Origin: Cladobotryum mycophilum
Taxonomy: Eukaryota > Ascomycota > Sordariomycetes > Hypocreales > Hypocreaceae
Direction: 5' to 3'
Assembly (NCBI GenBank): GCA_036429605.1
Contig: JAVFKD010000002.1
Coordinates: forward strand, 124,001-188,000
Length of the DNA stretch: 64,000 nucleotides
The translations under genes were made by a program, and so were the position numbers. Of this stretch, positions 1-10,800 are shown piece after piece (position 1 is the stretch's first letter; every line of letters starts with the position of its first letter). Below the pieces are notes generated by a model. That model saw nothing but the letters and a program-made list of their open reading frames with translations. It was not told the DNA's origin and did not search any database.

Positions 1-160
1 AAAAGGAAATAAGATTGAATCGGTATAAGACTGTAGCAAATTCTGCTTCAATAAATTGGACTGTAATTTGCTAATTACATTATGAACAATGGTCTTACGT
101 AGTATATTCAGCTATCAAATCTTTAGATCTAGCTAACCTTCAGGCGAATAAATATCCCCT

Positions 161-1133
161 TCACACGAGACCTTGCTTATGACCAACGTAGACACCATCG
201 ACCCAGCCCCAAGCTCTCAACTCGGCTTCTGTTGCATGCCCTTCAGGCGTCCAATTTCCAGCGCGATGAACATTTGCCCACTCCTCAATTGCTGCATAAT
301 TCCTGCACAAATGAGGATCTTTGAAGTAGGGTTGATACTCTCCGTCCTTGTCCATTCTCCAAGAGCCCAGCTCGGTGGATCCACGACACATAATAATCTG
401 TCGCAAACTGTCGATGCAATGTTCCACATGTCGACTGGTAACGTTGGGCAAGACATGAACTTCCTTCTCCAGCTGGGTGTATGAGATGGCCGTTCGAAGG
501 ATGCTCTGTGTGGGCAGTCAATGTTCGTACTCGTGTAGAGGGACACATGTATAAAATGATATCAGAAGGAGCTTACCAAACAATGCAGCTCATGCCACAC
601 CTCAATAGCGTAAACATAATATCCTGGTTTGAGAGGATCTTCGACCGTCGGCCGTCCAATTTTCTTCATTTCCTGCTCCGATACTCTGATAATACCGACT
701 ACGGGAAGAGATATGTTAGAAACAATACAAACTCATAGTGAAAGCATCATCATTCACCTTGCAACAACTTCTCCCACTGCTCATCTACCTCTCGCGTGAA
801 GCCCATATACTCGGTTCGACGGCCCCACAGGCCTTCATTAAAAATTTGATGTTCATACTTGATAGCTTTGTCAGCGGGAGCTAGTTGAGTTGGTCAGTCG
901 ACTGATATGGACACAGGAACCAAGACTCACTTACAGTAAATCTTCAAGCTGGTGAAGTCTTCATAGATCTGGTGCGTGTATACCCCAGAGACGATGAGTA
1001 GAATTAGTGTCCAGATTGAGAGTATTACAACGACGCGATCTCTAGAAGGTCGCCGAGAAGAGAACTTGGATCCCTGTCCCGATAAAAAGACCTCGGATTC
1101 TTCGTCAACGGGGACAGGTGCGTACGGTGCCAT
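161..1133 (-). CDS. UstYa/DUF3328 family oxidase-like membrane protein
   Basis: Four exons (1133-935, 880-758, 698-577, 505-161) give 262 aa. One membrane segment lies at about residues 33-52 after a short cytoplasmic tail. The family's two HxxHC motifs are present: HELHC at residues 143-147 and HVEHC at 174-178, the second followed by a typical cysteine-containing helix. UstYa-like proteins are known to oxidise or cyclise peptide natural products (ustiloxin, cyclochlorotine, phomopsin) and also occur in non-peptide clusters; their HxxHC histidines are required. The gene sits at the left edge of the putative isocyanide synthase cluster, and whether it belongs to it is inference. No RiPP precursor with repeated cores was seen nearby. 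Start: the only ATG that places the basic stretch before the membrane segment. Confidence 0.9.
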
Positions 1134-2356
1134 GGCTGTGCGAGAATGTGCTGAGAGAAATAAAGATCAATTCTGGGTTTGTGCTTTCAGAGGAGTATTA
1201 CTTGAGGCAGAGCAGGCCAATTATGTCAACTTCATGGCAGAGATGATCTACATTTTGGTCTAATGACGTCCATATGGGAGGGGCGGAGCTAAACCGCTCG
1301 AAAGACCAGCCGTCAGTAACGAAATACACGCAATACCTCACCTCACCCTGTGACCTGAATCTTGATGAGCCATCCTGAGACAAGAGTATTGAGTACCGAG
1401 TCTCATGGCGGGCGTTCTTTCAAGTCCCGAAAACTCAGCCGAACACGCTGCCGATACTTGGCCCATCTGTTGTATCCGGTGGAGGGTTTCACGGCGGAAA
1501 CCCTACCGTCCCCAATGCACCCCAATCACTAATTCAGCGGGCTCATTTGCCGATTTGAGACAGAAGCTCAGCCCCTTGCTTAGATACTACCACCATTCTG
1601 TTCAAATCTTATTGATAATTCCTCGTATCTTTATTTGGGATAAATGTTGCAGCGGGTGATCTACTCCCACGCATCCGACAATGTTTTGACTCTTCAGCGA
1701 GGGTTGGCCATTTCGCGGGCATTCCCCGCATCCTCGGGCCGAACTCTTTATCGGGCACACGATTTCGTAAAATGTTGTGTGATATGTCTCGCCCAAGAAG
1801 TCTAGGTTTCCTGGCCTCCAAAGTGGCGGAGTGCACCTTTGGGGTTGCATTGTTGCAATATGTACACATACCAGAGGAGCGCAGGCATGAGGCAAGAGAC
1901 ATAATGAGCTGTATAAGCTCCAATGATGACAAAGAGAGAACGACGGAGAGCGGAGCTTCGCACCAATACAGACGATTAAAACATGTCTCTCAATGAAGTG
2001 ACATGAGACAAGACGAGGAAACAGAGGTGGTGGAGGAAGATACCTCAACTGAATGTATTCCTAGTCTCAATGCATTCCCAACTTCACGTTACGTCACTTG
2101 CCTTCGAACACATTATCTCACAATGTAGATAAGTCACACCGCCATCTTTCTTATCGGTAGTCCCCAAGTCATCGTGCAGTCAAAATTTGGGAGATGGTAC
2201 AAACAAGACCACTGCTGTGTCCCGTCGTGATCCTCAACAATTCGCCACAGTTGAAGAAGAGATTGATAGACAAGTGTCACATTCAACATCAATACCTTTC
2301 CGCGCTACCAATAGATAGTCACAAGGTGACCCAAGCGGTATTCGTGACATCATTCT
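1134..2356. other. Intergenic, no gene recognised
   Basis: Short open frames on both strands have no recognisable domain, no plausible splicing partners and mostly non-ATG starts. It holds the promoter of the UstYa-like gene at its left end and the 3' flank of the hypothetical nuclear-type protein at its right end. Confidence 0.6.
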
Positions 2357-3646
2357 TCATCTCCAACGAGTACGGTTTTCACGCTCATACTCCTCCTCTG
2401 TGTACCCAAGCCACTCATCTTGTAAAGCACGAGCGCTGGTTTCGCTTCGTGTCCCCTGCCCTGGGATACGTTCACCTTGGAAGGAGATGTTCTGGTAGTC
2501 AAGTTCTCCCTGGATGCGACCATTACCCAGGAATTTGATCCAGCCTTCATGCCCATCCCCATATAAAACGGGGCCCTCGTTCTCACGACCACGCCATGTG
2601 AACGGGATTGGGTCGTAAGAAGACTGCATAGGACGCTGCTCAAAGTGCATTACCCCTTCAATAATTCCAAGATCAAAGCTACCCCATAGACTAGAACCAG
2701 CAAGAGTAAGCACAACACTAAAGTCCGAGCCTACATTTGACCATTCAGATTCAACAAAAGGGCAGCTAATGTCATAACGGCCATTAATAAGACCAAGAGG
2801 TGCCAGCTGAGCTGTGTCGTCGTCATCGTCATCGCCGTAGCCGTCGCTGTTCTCTAGGTACTCAGAGTACGGCGGCGGTGACTCGTCAAGATAGGGGTCA
2901 TTATGGTGACCCTGTGTTGGTTGGCTGCGGATACGACCCCGCGCCACGAATGCACCGCTGCGTCTTGCCATTTGTTTGGGTCGTGTTTGAGTAGTTGGCG
3001 TGGGGGCAGAACGTGCTGCAGATTCTTGGCGATTAGGCCCCTGTGAAATTCTACCGCGACGAGCAGTCTGCTTCGTCGCCGGCTTAGTAGCTGATGTAGC
3101 AGAAGACTTTTCTGCTGCTTTCTTAGGAGCGGAGGACTTGGCCGTCTTGGCTTTTTTGGCAACAGAAGGCTTGGAAGAATTACTTGCAGAGGCAGTGTTA
3201 TTAACTGTCACATTGACAATGACTTCTGCCTTTCTCTTGTTTCCCGCAACCTTGGAAGGGGCTGCTGCTTTCGTGGTTGCGGATCCTTTTTTAATCTCTT
3301 TATCTTTCTTTGTCCATTCCCTCTTCAATTTGCCTTCCAACTTTGTGAGATGCGTCGGCACAGATAGTTTGCCTGATTTGACAGCGTCAAACAGTCGCAT
3401 TCGCGCTACGGACTTGGTCTTGGACGGTGGAAGTCCATAGTGGATGAGTTGCGCTTCAAACCAGTGGGCGGGATGGTCCTTGTCGTTGCCGGTTGTAAAA
3501 TGCGTATCGAGCTCCGCTTGAGTTGCACGACGGTGCTGATTCTGACCAGAGCTCTGAGCGAAGAAGACGCCGTTTGCAAAGGCAAATCCATCTTCGGATA
3601 AAGGAGGAGCGCCGGCCCAAACAGAAGATGCAGATGTTTTAGGCAT
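2357..3646 (-). CDS. Conserved fungal hypothetical protein, basic/low-complexity centre
   Basis: A single uninterrupted ORF of 429 aa from an ATG at 3646. The N-terminal 110 aa are folded-looking, with a tryptophan/histidine-rich block (HPAHWFEAQL region) and a helical segment reminiscent of SAP-like helices. Residues of roughly 110-250 are rich in Lys, Ala, Ser and Thr with several KKAK/KRK clusters, compatible with nuclear localisation and nucleic-acid binding. An Asp run follows. The C-terminal third (about 285-429) looks like a compact beta-rich domain ending in a charged tail. I do not recognise a named family and assign no function. It is probably not part of the neighbouring metabolic cluster. 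Confidence 0.75.
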   Translation of the reverse strand: MPKTSASSVWAGAPPLSEDGFAFANGVFFAQSSGQNQHRRATQAELDTHFTTGNDKDHPAHWFEAQLIHYGLPPSKTKSVARMRLFDAVKSGKLSVPTHLTKLEGKLKREWTKKDKEIKKGSATTKAAAPSKVAGNKRKAEVIVNVTVNNTASASNSSKPSVAKKAKTAKSSAPKKAAEKSSATSATKPATKQTARRGRISQGPNRQESAARSAPTPTTQTRPKQMARRSGAFVARGRIRSQPTQGHHNDPYLDESPPPYSEYLENSDGYGDDDDDDTAQLAPLGLINGRYDISCPFVESEWSNVGSDFSVVLTLAGSSLWGSFDLGIIEGVMHFEQRPMQSSYDPIPFTWRGRENEGPVLYGDGHEGWIKFLGNGRIQGELDYQNISFQGERIPGQGTRSETSARALQDEWLGYTEEEYERENRTRWR

Positions 3647-4076
3647 TGTTATTATCCCTTACCCCTGTAAGGTAATGACAGAATGCACTTTGGTGGATCG
3701 TGATGCCTGGGATGGGAGGGGAAGTCGCGCGACCTGGATAGGAATAATAACGTGGCTCCGGGGGTGGAACTTCGGAAGAACCTCTAGCTTGGCACGCACT
3801 TTAGCCGCTTCCTTCAACGTAAGAGATTTTGATGACTAAGAGGGAATTTTTAAATCGGAATGCATCCGGGAGGCCCTCGGAACTGATCCGCGAAGTACAG
3901 GGTATGGAATCATGAATGCTAATGCCATATCATGAGCACTGTGCCCATTAGGAATGTATAATGGAGAAAGATTTTACTTAAATAGATTTTATATGTAGAG
4001 AATAAATTGAATCTCTTTTTGTTCCTTCAATCTTCAATAATCACCAGTTGATAAGCACCAAGTTCCTCCTATCGCA
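3647..4076. promoter_or_regulatory. Divergent intergenic region
   Basis: 430 bp between the start codons of two divergent genes (hypothetical protein, minus; amidohydrolase, plus), so it must hold both promoters. No repeated motif or clear operator was recognised. Confidence 0.5.
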
Positions 4077-5400
4077 ATGGGTCTGCTCTACGTACTGCAG
4101 ACTATTCTGTCACACATTCTCATGTTCTTCTCAAAAAGAGTCAGTGGCTCACGAATTGATACGCAGTAAGTATCATATATTTACATTACTACGGCAATAT
4201 GTGTCGGAAAAAAGACTGACTCCATTCGAGCATTCATGTCCTCACTCCGGCCTTTATAAAAGCTCTCGAAGAAAATGGGGGAGATCCTGCTGGCTGGGTC
4301 ACGCCGACATGGACAATAGAAGAATGTATCCGTTTCTGTGATACTGTTGGCTCTTCATTTGCTGTCCTATCGGTCACTGCACCTGGTACTTCCATCGTCG
4401 GAACAGGAGAGGAGGGCCGTCGCCTTGCGCGGAATTTGAACGAGGAAGTTTGGGATATTTGCCGCCAGCGTCCGGGAAGATTTGGCTACTTTGCGAGTCT
4501 ACCCGACTTCAACGATGTCCAGGGCGCCGTTCAAGAAATTGAGCGAGTGTACGCAGAAGGTAATGCCAATGGGGTTGTCGTCATGTCATCATACGGCAAA
4601 AAGCTCCTGGGGGACGAGACCTTTATCCCCATCTGGAAAGCTCTGAACAAACATAAAGCACTGGTGTTCGTACACCCTTGTGGACTTGATGTGTGAGTAT
4701 TAAACTTATTATGCAATGGTGTCTACAATATTTATAACGTATTGTATTAGGGAGCCTGAAAGAATCTCTGGGTTTCTGCCACCGCCGGTGGTAGACTTTC
4801 CCTTGGCTACAACACGCACCGCTGTGTCACTCGTATTATCTGGTACCCTTACGGAATGTCAAAATGTTGATGTGATTCTCAGTCATGGGGGCGGAACACT
4901 GCCATATATTGGTCAGAGGGCATTTGGCTCACTCATCGACCCGTTTATTGCCTCTCAGGCAAAAGTAAACTTCATTGAAGGGTGTGTATTGCTTGAGTCT
5001 GACTTTGGAAGATGATGTTCAACTAAAAATACGAATCTCTAGTCAGCGTGCCGCATCACGCTTCTATTATGATCTCGCGCTGTCAACAAGCAGGCCCCAA
5101 CTTGCAGCGCTGCTAGAGTTTACTACACCATCAAAAATTCTGTATGGCAGTGACTTTCCCTACGCCCCCAGAGTGGGAATCTACACCGGGCTATTACAGT
5201 ATGCGCGGTACATAAAGAGTAAAGAGGGAGCTAAACTTGGGCCGACTCAATTAAATGCAAATGCGGTTAAACTTTTGCAGAAACATAGGACACCCAACTG
5301 CTTCCTACCCTCAGATGACAACCGAACAACAGGGCCAGATTATGGTCTTGAAGAATCTGAACAGGCGATGGAAGCTCGAGAGCTGCTATCGAAATTATGA
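4077..5400 (+). CDS. ACMSD-type amidohydrolase (6-methylsalicylate decarboxylase-like)
   Basis: Four exons (4077-4165, 4231-4692, 4751-4981, 5043-5400) give 379 aa. The first intron splits the metal-binding HxH motif: splicing joins CA to C so that H30-I-H32 appears in the context RIDTHIH. Other family metal-site and catalytic motifs are FVHP (H178), SHGGG (H229) and GSDFPY (D298). The amidohydrolase-2/ACMSD family contains metal-dependent non-oxidative decarboxylases of aromatic acids, including fungal 6-MSA decarboxylases of polyketide clusters, so decarboxylation of an aryl or unsaturated acid is the likely reaction, with the substrate unknown. Neighbour of the GDSL hydrolase and two genes from the isocyanide synthase fusion. 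Roughly 25-30 hydrophobic residues precede the HxH, longer than in minimal members. Confidence 0.9.
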
Positions 5401-5647
5401 CGTCTGAATTGAGAAGAAATATGTATCGGACATGATGGCTGAGAACTTGAGTTTGGAGATAGCGAATAAATATGGGCTCGGACGGACGGGTTAGGCTGGT
5501 TTGAACTCGTGTGCAGGGTCATGTTCTATATATCTATCAATGGCTTCGGAGGGATAATACATAGCACTTATATACGGAGCCTCTATATAACACATACATG
5601 CTTCATATTTGAGCTGTTCTTACGGTTGTAGTTCGTTATCATTAATG

Positions 5648-6669
5648 CTATAAGTGGAAATCGTTGGGTATGGTGAAAGCAGCACCTGGCCAGCCGAAGT
5701 CGTTTTTGAGAGTATCCGCAAAGGCCTTTGCGATTTGATACTCCCCTAAAGCGTTAGGGTGCAAACCATCGTAGGCTGCGCGGCATTCCTTGGGGTTGCC
5801 TGTTGTGCTCTCATCAGTCAAGTTGAACGTCCATGCACCGATGGCATCCTACTTACAGTCGTAGTTTTCACGAAACTGCACCAGATAAATTGGTGACTTG
5901 GGCGTAGACATTGTCTTGAGAAGACTCGGTAACGCCGCATTGTAGTTGTCAGTATTGGCTATCAAGTCCTCGCGCCCACCGATGAGCGACCGGTGTGGGA
6001 TATTGGCAATCGCAAAGGCGAGGCTGGGCTGAGCTGCACGAGCATTATTGATGAACGTGACCAAGTTCAACAACGTTCCAAAGGCATCAGTGGCGAACCA
6101 GGCGATATCATTAAAGCCGAGCTCAACCAGAAGGTAGTCCGGCTGATGCTTAGCAACCGTTGACTGAATGAGTCCAATGTCCTCGGCAATCTGACGCCCC
6201 CATGCAGCAAAGTGGTTGCGGCCATATTCGTAAAACGGCGAGCCAAAGGAAATAGTCGAGTTATATCCTCCCATTTGCGAAACTGTCGGGATCTTGATCC
6301 CTGTTGTCAACGCTCCGGGTCCTGTCGGGTGCGGTTTCGGATCGGCAGAAAGCTCTTGTGTGCCCACGTATGGACCAACAAATTTCACAGATACGCCGTT
6401 GGTATTGAGCCAGTCCCAAAGACGGTACCTCCATGTGAAGTCCCCTTCGCGCCCCTGCATTCGAGTTAACGTTAGATCCCGGTAATTGATGTATTGCTCG
6501 GTGGTCATGCCTGCGAGATGGAGTCACCAACGATCATAATCTTGGCATGCCTAGAGGGAACAACAACGTCATGGAGCAAGTAGTAAAAGCTGAATAGGAT
6601 TGTCAAAAGTCCAATAATGAGCATAAAATTGGGCCTCGTATGCCATAATAGCACCGAAAACGATGCCAT
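5648..6669 (-). CDS. GDSL/SGNH hydrolase with N-terminal membrane anchor or signal
   Basis: Three exons (6669-6511, 6454-5857, 5799-5648) give 302 aa; the ATG sits in a perfect CCACCATGG context. Residues of about 13-33 form a hydrophobic anchor or signal. Block I is IVGDSIS (catalytic Ser), block III is VELGFND (oxyanion Asn), and block V is DGLHPN (catalytic Asp-x-x-His), split from the body by the last intron. The first intron (6455-6510) starts with GC rather than GT: only a GC-AG splice right after GDSISQ joins it in frame to the conserved REGDFTWRYRL block. The family hydrolyses esters of acylated sugars or lipids; the exact substrate cannot be read. It lies next to the isocyanide synthase fusion, transcribed the same way, but 1.2 kb away. 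Confidence 0.9.
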
Positions 6670-7850
6670 GGTGGCCAAGGGGACTTCAGCGCAAGTTTTG
6701 GCAATTGAGTCCCAACTTTTGGATGTAGGGAAGAAGAACGAAGACTTTGACTCTTTTCAGTGGGGTAAGTAATGTTCTTTTGTAGGGTTTATTAAACACG
6801 GGGTAGAATGAGTGTAGGACCAATAACCAACAACTTTGATGGGCGTCAGCCGCATGACTGGTTCAACTCCGTTATCAGCAATCCTTCAAGACCAACATCA
6901 TTGAATCTTCACTTCCCATTTCGGAACTGGCCGAGACGGTTGGCTGTACAAGGGGTTCCGGGCCCGACCAATCAGATAAAAATAGCATGGCATGTTTGTC
7001 AAGATCTCACATTCTTATGGGGGAGGGGGCATTCTTTCAGAAGGTAAACAGGCGCCTGTGCCGCCAGGGTTGTCTCGCACGAAGGGGCGAGATCTGGTTA
7101 CAGCACTGGAGGGGAGAAGAAATGTACACAGAAATGAGGCTCGACCGTGAATTATTTCTAGCAGGATGGCATATGTCTTGGAACTGTCATTTGTACATTT
7201 GCAGACTCTATTCCGTCATCGAAGGACGAACAGACACATTGATCCGCGGACCAACACTTGGTTAACCCGATGTGGGCGAGGTCAGGGTCTCGACAAAACA
7301 CCCCCTTGAACTGTTCCCCAACGCAGCATACACCGTCTTGTAGATTGAAGCTTAAGCATGGCCTTCGATAGCGTCGCTTGCCATCCAACCATTCTCGCAA
7401 GCTTTCACATGAAAAGAGCGCAGTTTCGCGGTTGGCTGGCTCGGGGTCTGATGCGTAGACAAAGCAAATCTCCATCGCCACCACGGAACTAGGATCTAGT
7501 TTTTATGGCATCATGAGACGTTGGCCAATCATGCAGATTGATAGCGATTGGACGCTAGACAGGTTCAGGTAAATCCTCCGTTCGTATTCGATGTTTAGAG
7601 TGGGAATGGCCGATGAGCTTTGAACGCATTGGTCGCATGCCAAGCCCGTTTCCATGCTTCTGTTCCACGTGTGTCTCTCGGGAGATGGACAATGAAGAAG
7701 CTGGACAAGTCACGAAGAAGTCTGTACAGAACATTTCCTTTTCTTATCATTTCAGAATGGCTATTTAATATTCCGGATGCCATTCCCATATTGCGTCATG
7801 GCTAGAGTTCACTTGGTTCAAGGCGATACACCCGTTCCGCTGATTGCAAA
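6670..7850. other. Intergenic, no gene recognised
   Basis: 1.2 kb between two minus-strand genes. It must contain the GDSL hydrolase promoter and the 3' end of the isocyanide synthase fusion. Short ORFs on both strands have no recognisable domain. Confidence 0.55.
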
Positions 7851-10800
7851 TTACAGCGAATTAACAAGTCCACGGCCCTTCCTCAACATCCGCAATTTGG
7901 CGCGTGCTTCATCTACCAGCGTCATGACACCTTTGGTTTGCGATGCAGGGTCATCTCGATTACGAATGTTGATTGATCGTGAATCTTTCTCTTGGCTGCC
8001 GACGACTGCATTAATAGGGTTAACAACGGACTGTGCGACTCCAGAATTTGCTTCAATGGTATCCTTACCGAATATGAAATTATACTGCGCAAGCTGGCCG
8101 GTCCGAATCTTCTTCTGGAAGGTGTTGCCACCGAGGTCAGCATCAACGTTCAATCCATCCGCACACAGAATGTTTTGCAGCTCCATGGCATAGCCATTCA
8201 CTGCTGGCGCCACTGGTACAATGAGGATCTGCCGTGGGCTCATCCAAAACGGCCATTTACCAGCAAAATGCTCTGTAAGAATCGCCAAAAAGCGTTCGAA
8301 GCTCCCAAGGGTTGTGTGATGAATGACAACGGGACGAGCAGTATCGTTTTGGTCTGCATACTTGAGGTCAAACTCAACCGGCGATTGATAATCTAGCTGG
8401 ATGCTTGCGCACTGAAGCTGGCGTTTAGAAGCACCGCTGACAGTGATGTCAATCTTGGGGCCGTAAAACGCACCATTGCCTGGAGTTTGCACCCAGTCCC
8501 TGCCACGAAATTTTGTCAATGCGCATCGTAGTTGGTCCTCGGCTTGTGCCAACGTCGCTAAATCGCCCAGGTATTTGCTTGGCCGTGTTGAGAGCTTGAG
8601 TTTGAACGTGAGGTCGAAGAGTGCATATATAGATTCGAAAGAGTTGAGAATTCTCTCAAGCTCAGGCGCCACTTGGTCCGGTCTGCAGAACACGTGTGTG
8701 CCATCTTGGTGAAACTTTCGCACACGAGTAAGGTCGCCAAGCTCGCTGGGAGCTTCATTTCGATGAAGCACGCTAAAATCAGTGAAGCGCAATGGTAACT
8801 CTTTGTAGCTGCGGTCGCGGTGGGCAAACACGATGGAATATCCGGGATGATTCACTGGCTTAAGTACCCATTGTCTCTTGTCCATCTCCAATTTGATCAT
8901 CTGATTCTGATAATGTCGCAAGTGACCTGAAGTTTTCCAGTGTTCAGCATCATACATGTTGGGTGTTTGCACTTCCTTGTAGCCCTGTCTCCGATATTCT
9001 TGTCGCATGAGCTTTTGTAACGCATTAAAGATGTGAGTTCCATGCGGGAGAAGAAATGGGCTCCCTAGGGAGGTATCATGAAAGAAAAAGAGTTCCTGCT
9101 CCTTTCCAATGTTGACATGACTGCCCTTTTCGGCCACCTTGAGAAATTGCAGATGCTCCTGCAGCCTCTTTTTGTCTGGGAAAGCGATGACTTTGAGTCG
9201 CAGTATTGGATCATTCTGCTGGCTCTCAAGAAAAGATGATGATGACTGCTGTCCGTGAAGTTTGTAAGTGCACGGGAATGATACGATTCTGAAATGAAGG
9301 GGTGAACACAATACCTGTAATATTTTGAAAGCTCCAATCTTTCCAGTGTTGTGGATGTGAGGGTCGCGACAGATATCGACCAAAGTTCCGCATCGGTAGA
9401 CCGTTGTCATCTCTTCATCTGCTAGGCTATCAATGTAGTGAGTTCGGTACTTGTTATGAGCAAACATTTTCTGAAGATCATCTTTCGAAACCTCCAGTCG
9501 ATCGAAGGTCCGTTTATCGTTTACTAGTTGCGATACCCTGGCCTCCAAGAAGCTCCAAGAATCTTCGTCAATGGTGCCTCTAGACAGCGGGAGCGTTCTG
9601 TCAGTCTCCGCATCTTTGTGTGGCACATCAATTGTCAGGTGCAGCGAAAGCTTACCCGTTGGGAATAAAAATGTCACAGAGGTATCCCTGTTCGCCTAAT
9701 TCGCTATGAGCGAGAAGACAGCGATATTCGCGCTCGCAAACCTCTCCTAAACAATAAGCACTCGAACGCCACATGACCTCTTGACCTGCACAACTATCGA
9801 ATTTCACGTAAGAGACTGTGCAATCTTGTTCGAAGGGCCGATTCAAGTCACTGAGTTCTCCGTCTACCTTGACAGCTGCAACATCTTTGCCGACGACTTT
9901 TGGAAGATCCTCCAGTATAGAGGCAGGCGTTGAATCCCATGCAGTAGCATTGAGTGAAAAACACTTTCCATCGTCGGCATTTACAGTGACTATGATGCGA
10001 TCACGGGGCTTTTGCCGAATTTTCTCGAGCTGTTGCTGCCACAATTCCTCGAAAATGCGATTTCGTTCTAGGATCGAATTGGCTAATGGAGGCGATGCTC
10101 GCTCCCTGTATAACCACGGCATGCCATCTTTGAGGACTAGATTGTGCGTCGCTCGGACATCTTTGGTGTGCGCCGTGTACTTCATGCCGTCCTTGCCAAC
10201 AGCTACACAACTCATCCATGGTGATCGAGCAACGGACCCCGCAGGCTGTGGAATCAAGCAGATGGACAATTTGACTGCTCCAGAAGAAGGATGAATCGAT
10301 AGGCGGATGTGGTTGGGCATCTTGGCTCGGATCAACTTTCCGAATCCTTCAGAGCGCGCCATCATGTTGAGAGCAAGCGATGCAATCTCCTTCATGTAAG
10401 CTTTTTGGCTCACTGCCTGCTTCTTCATTGGGGTGTTGTCCATGTCCACTTTGCAAAATGCCTTAAATCCTGTGAATGTGAGACGGGAATCTGGGTCGTT
10501 GTTGACCAACCATCGAATCTCGTCTTCGCCAGCGCAGAATTGGTCCTTGATCATTTCACGGCACTGACCGATGGTCTCGTAAAAACCTTCTTCAGAGAGT
10601 TGATCTTTTTCGATAAGCTCAAGAATTTCCATCGCATGCAGAACCTCAATGTTCTTGCTGAATCCATTGGATTGAACCATGGCTCGAATGGCCTGTCCGT
10701 AATTCCATACATCTTCGTCACTGATTAGAAGTAGGTCTAGTTTGCCACGCAGTAAGTATCCGCTTCGAGAGAATAATTGAGAGAAAAATACGAACCGTTA

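Noticed and set aside
7851..9677. Calling the ThrRS part a separate housekeeping gene
   Set aside because: Its N-terminal extension, TGS domain and start of the editing domain lie in the same exon as the isocyanide synthase C-terminus, and the open frame at 9677 starts at a non-ATG codon within an intron.
9818..10294. Long plus-strand open frame antisense to the fusion gene
   Set aside because: Shadow of the coding strand with no recognisable domain.
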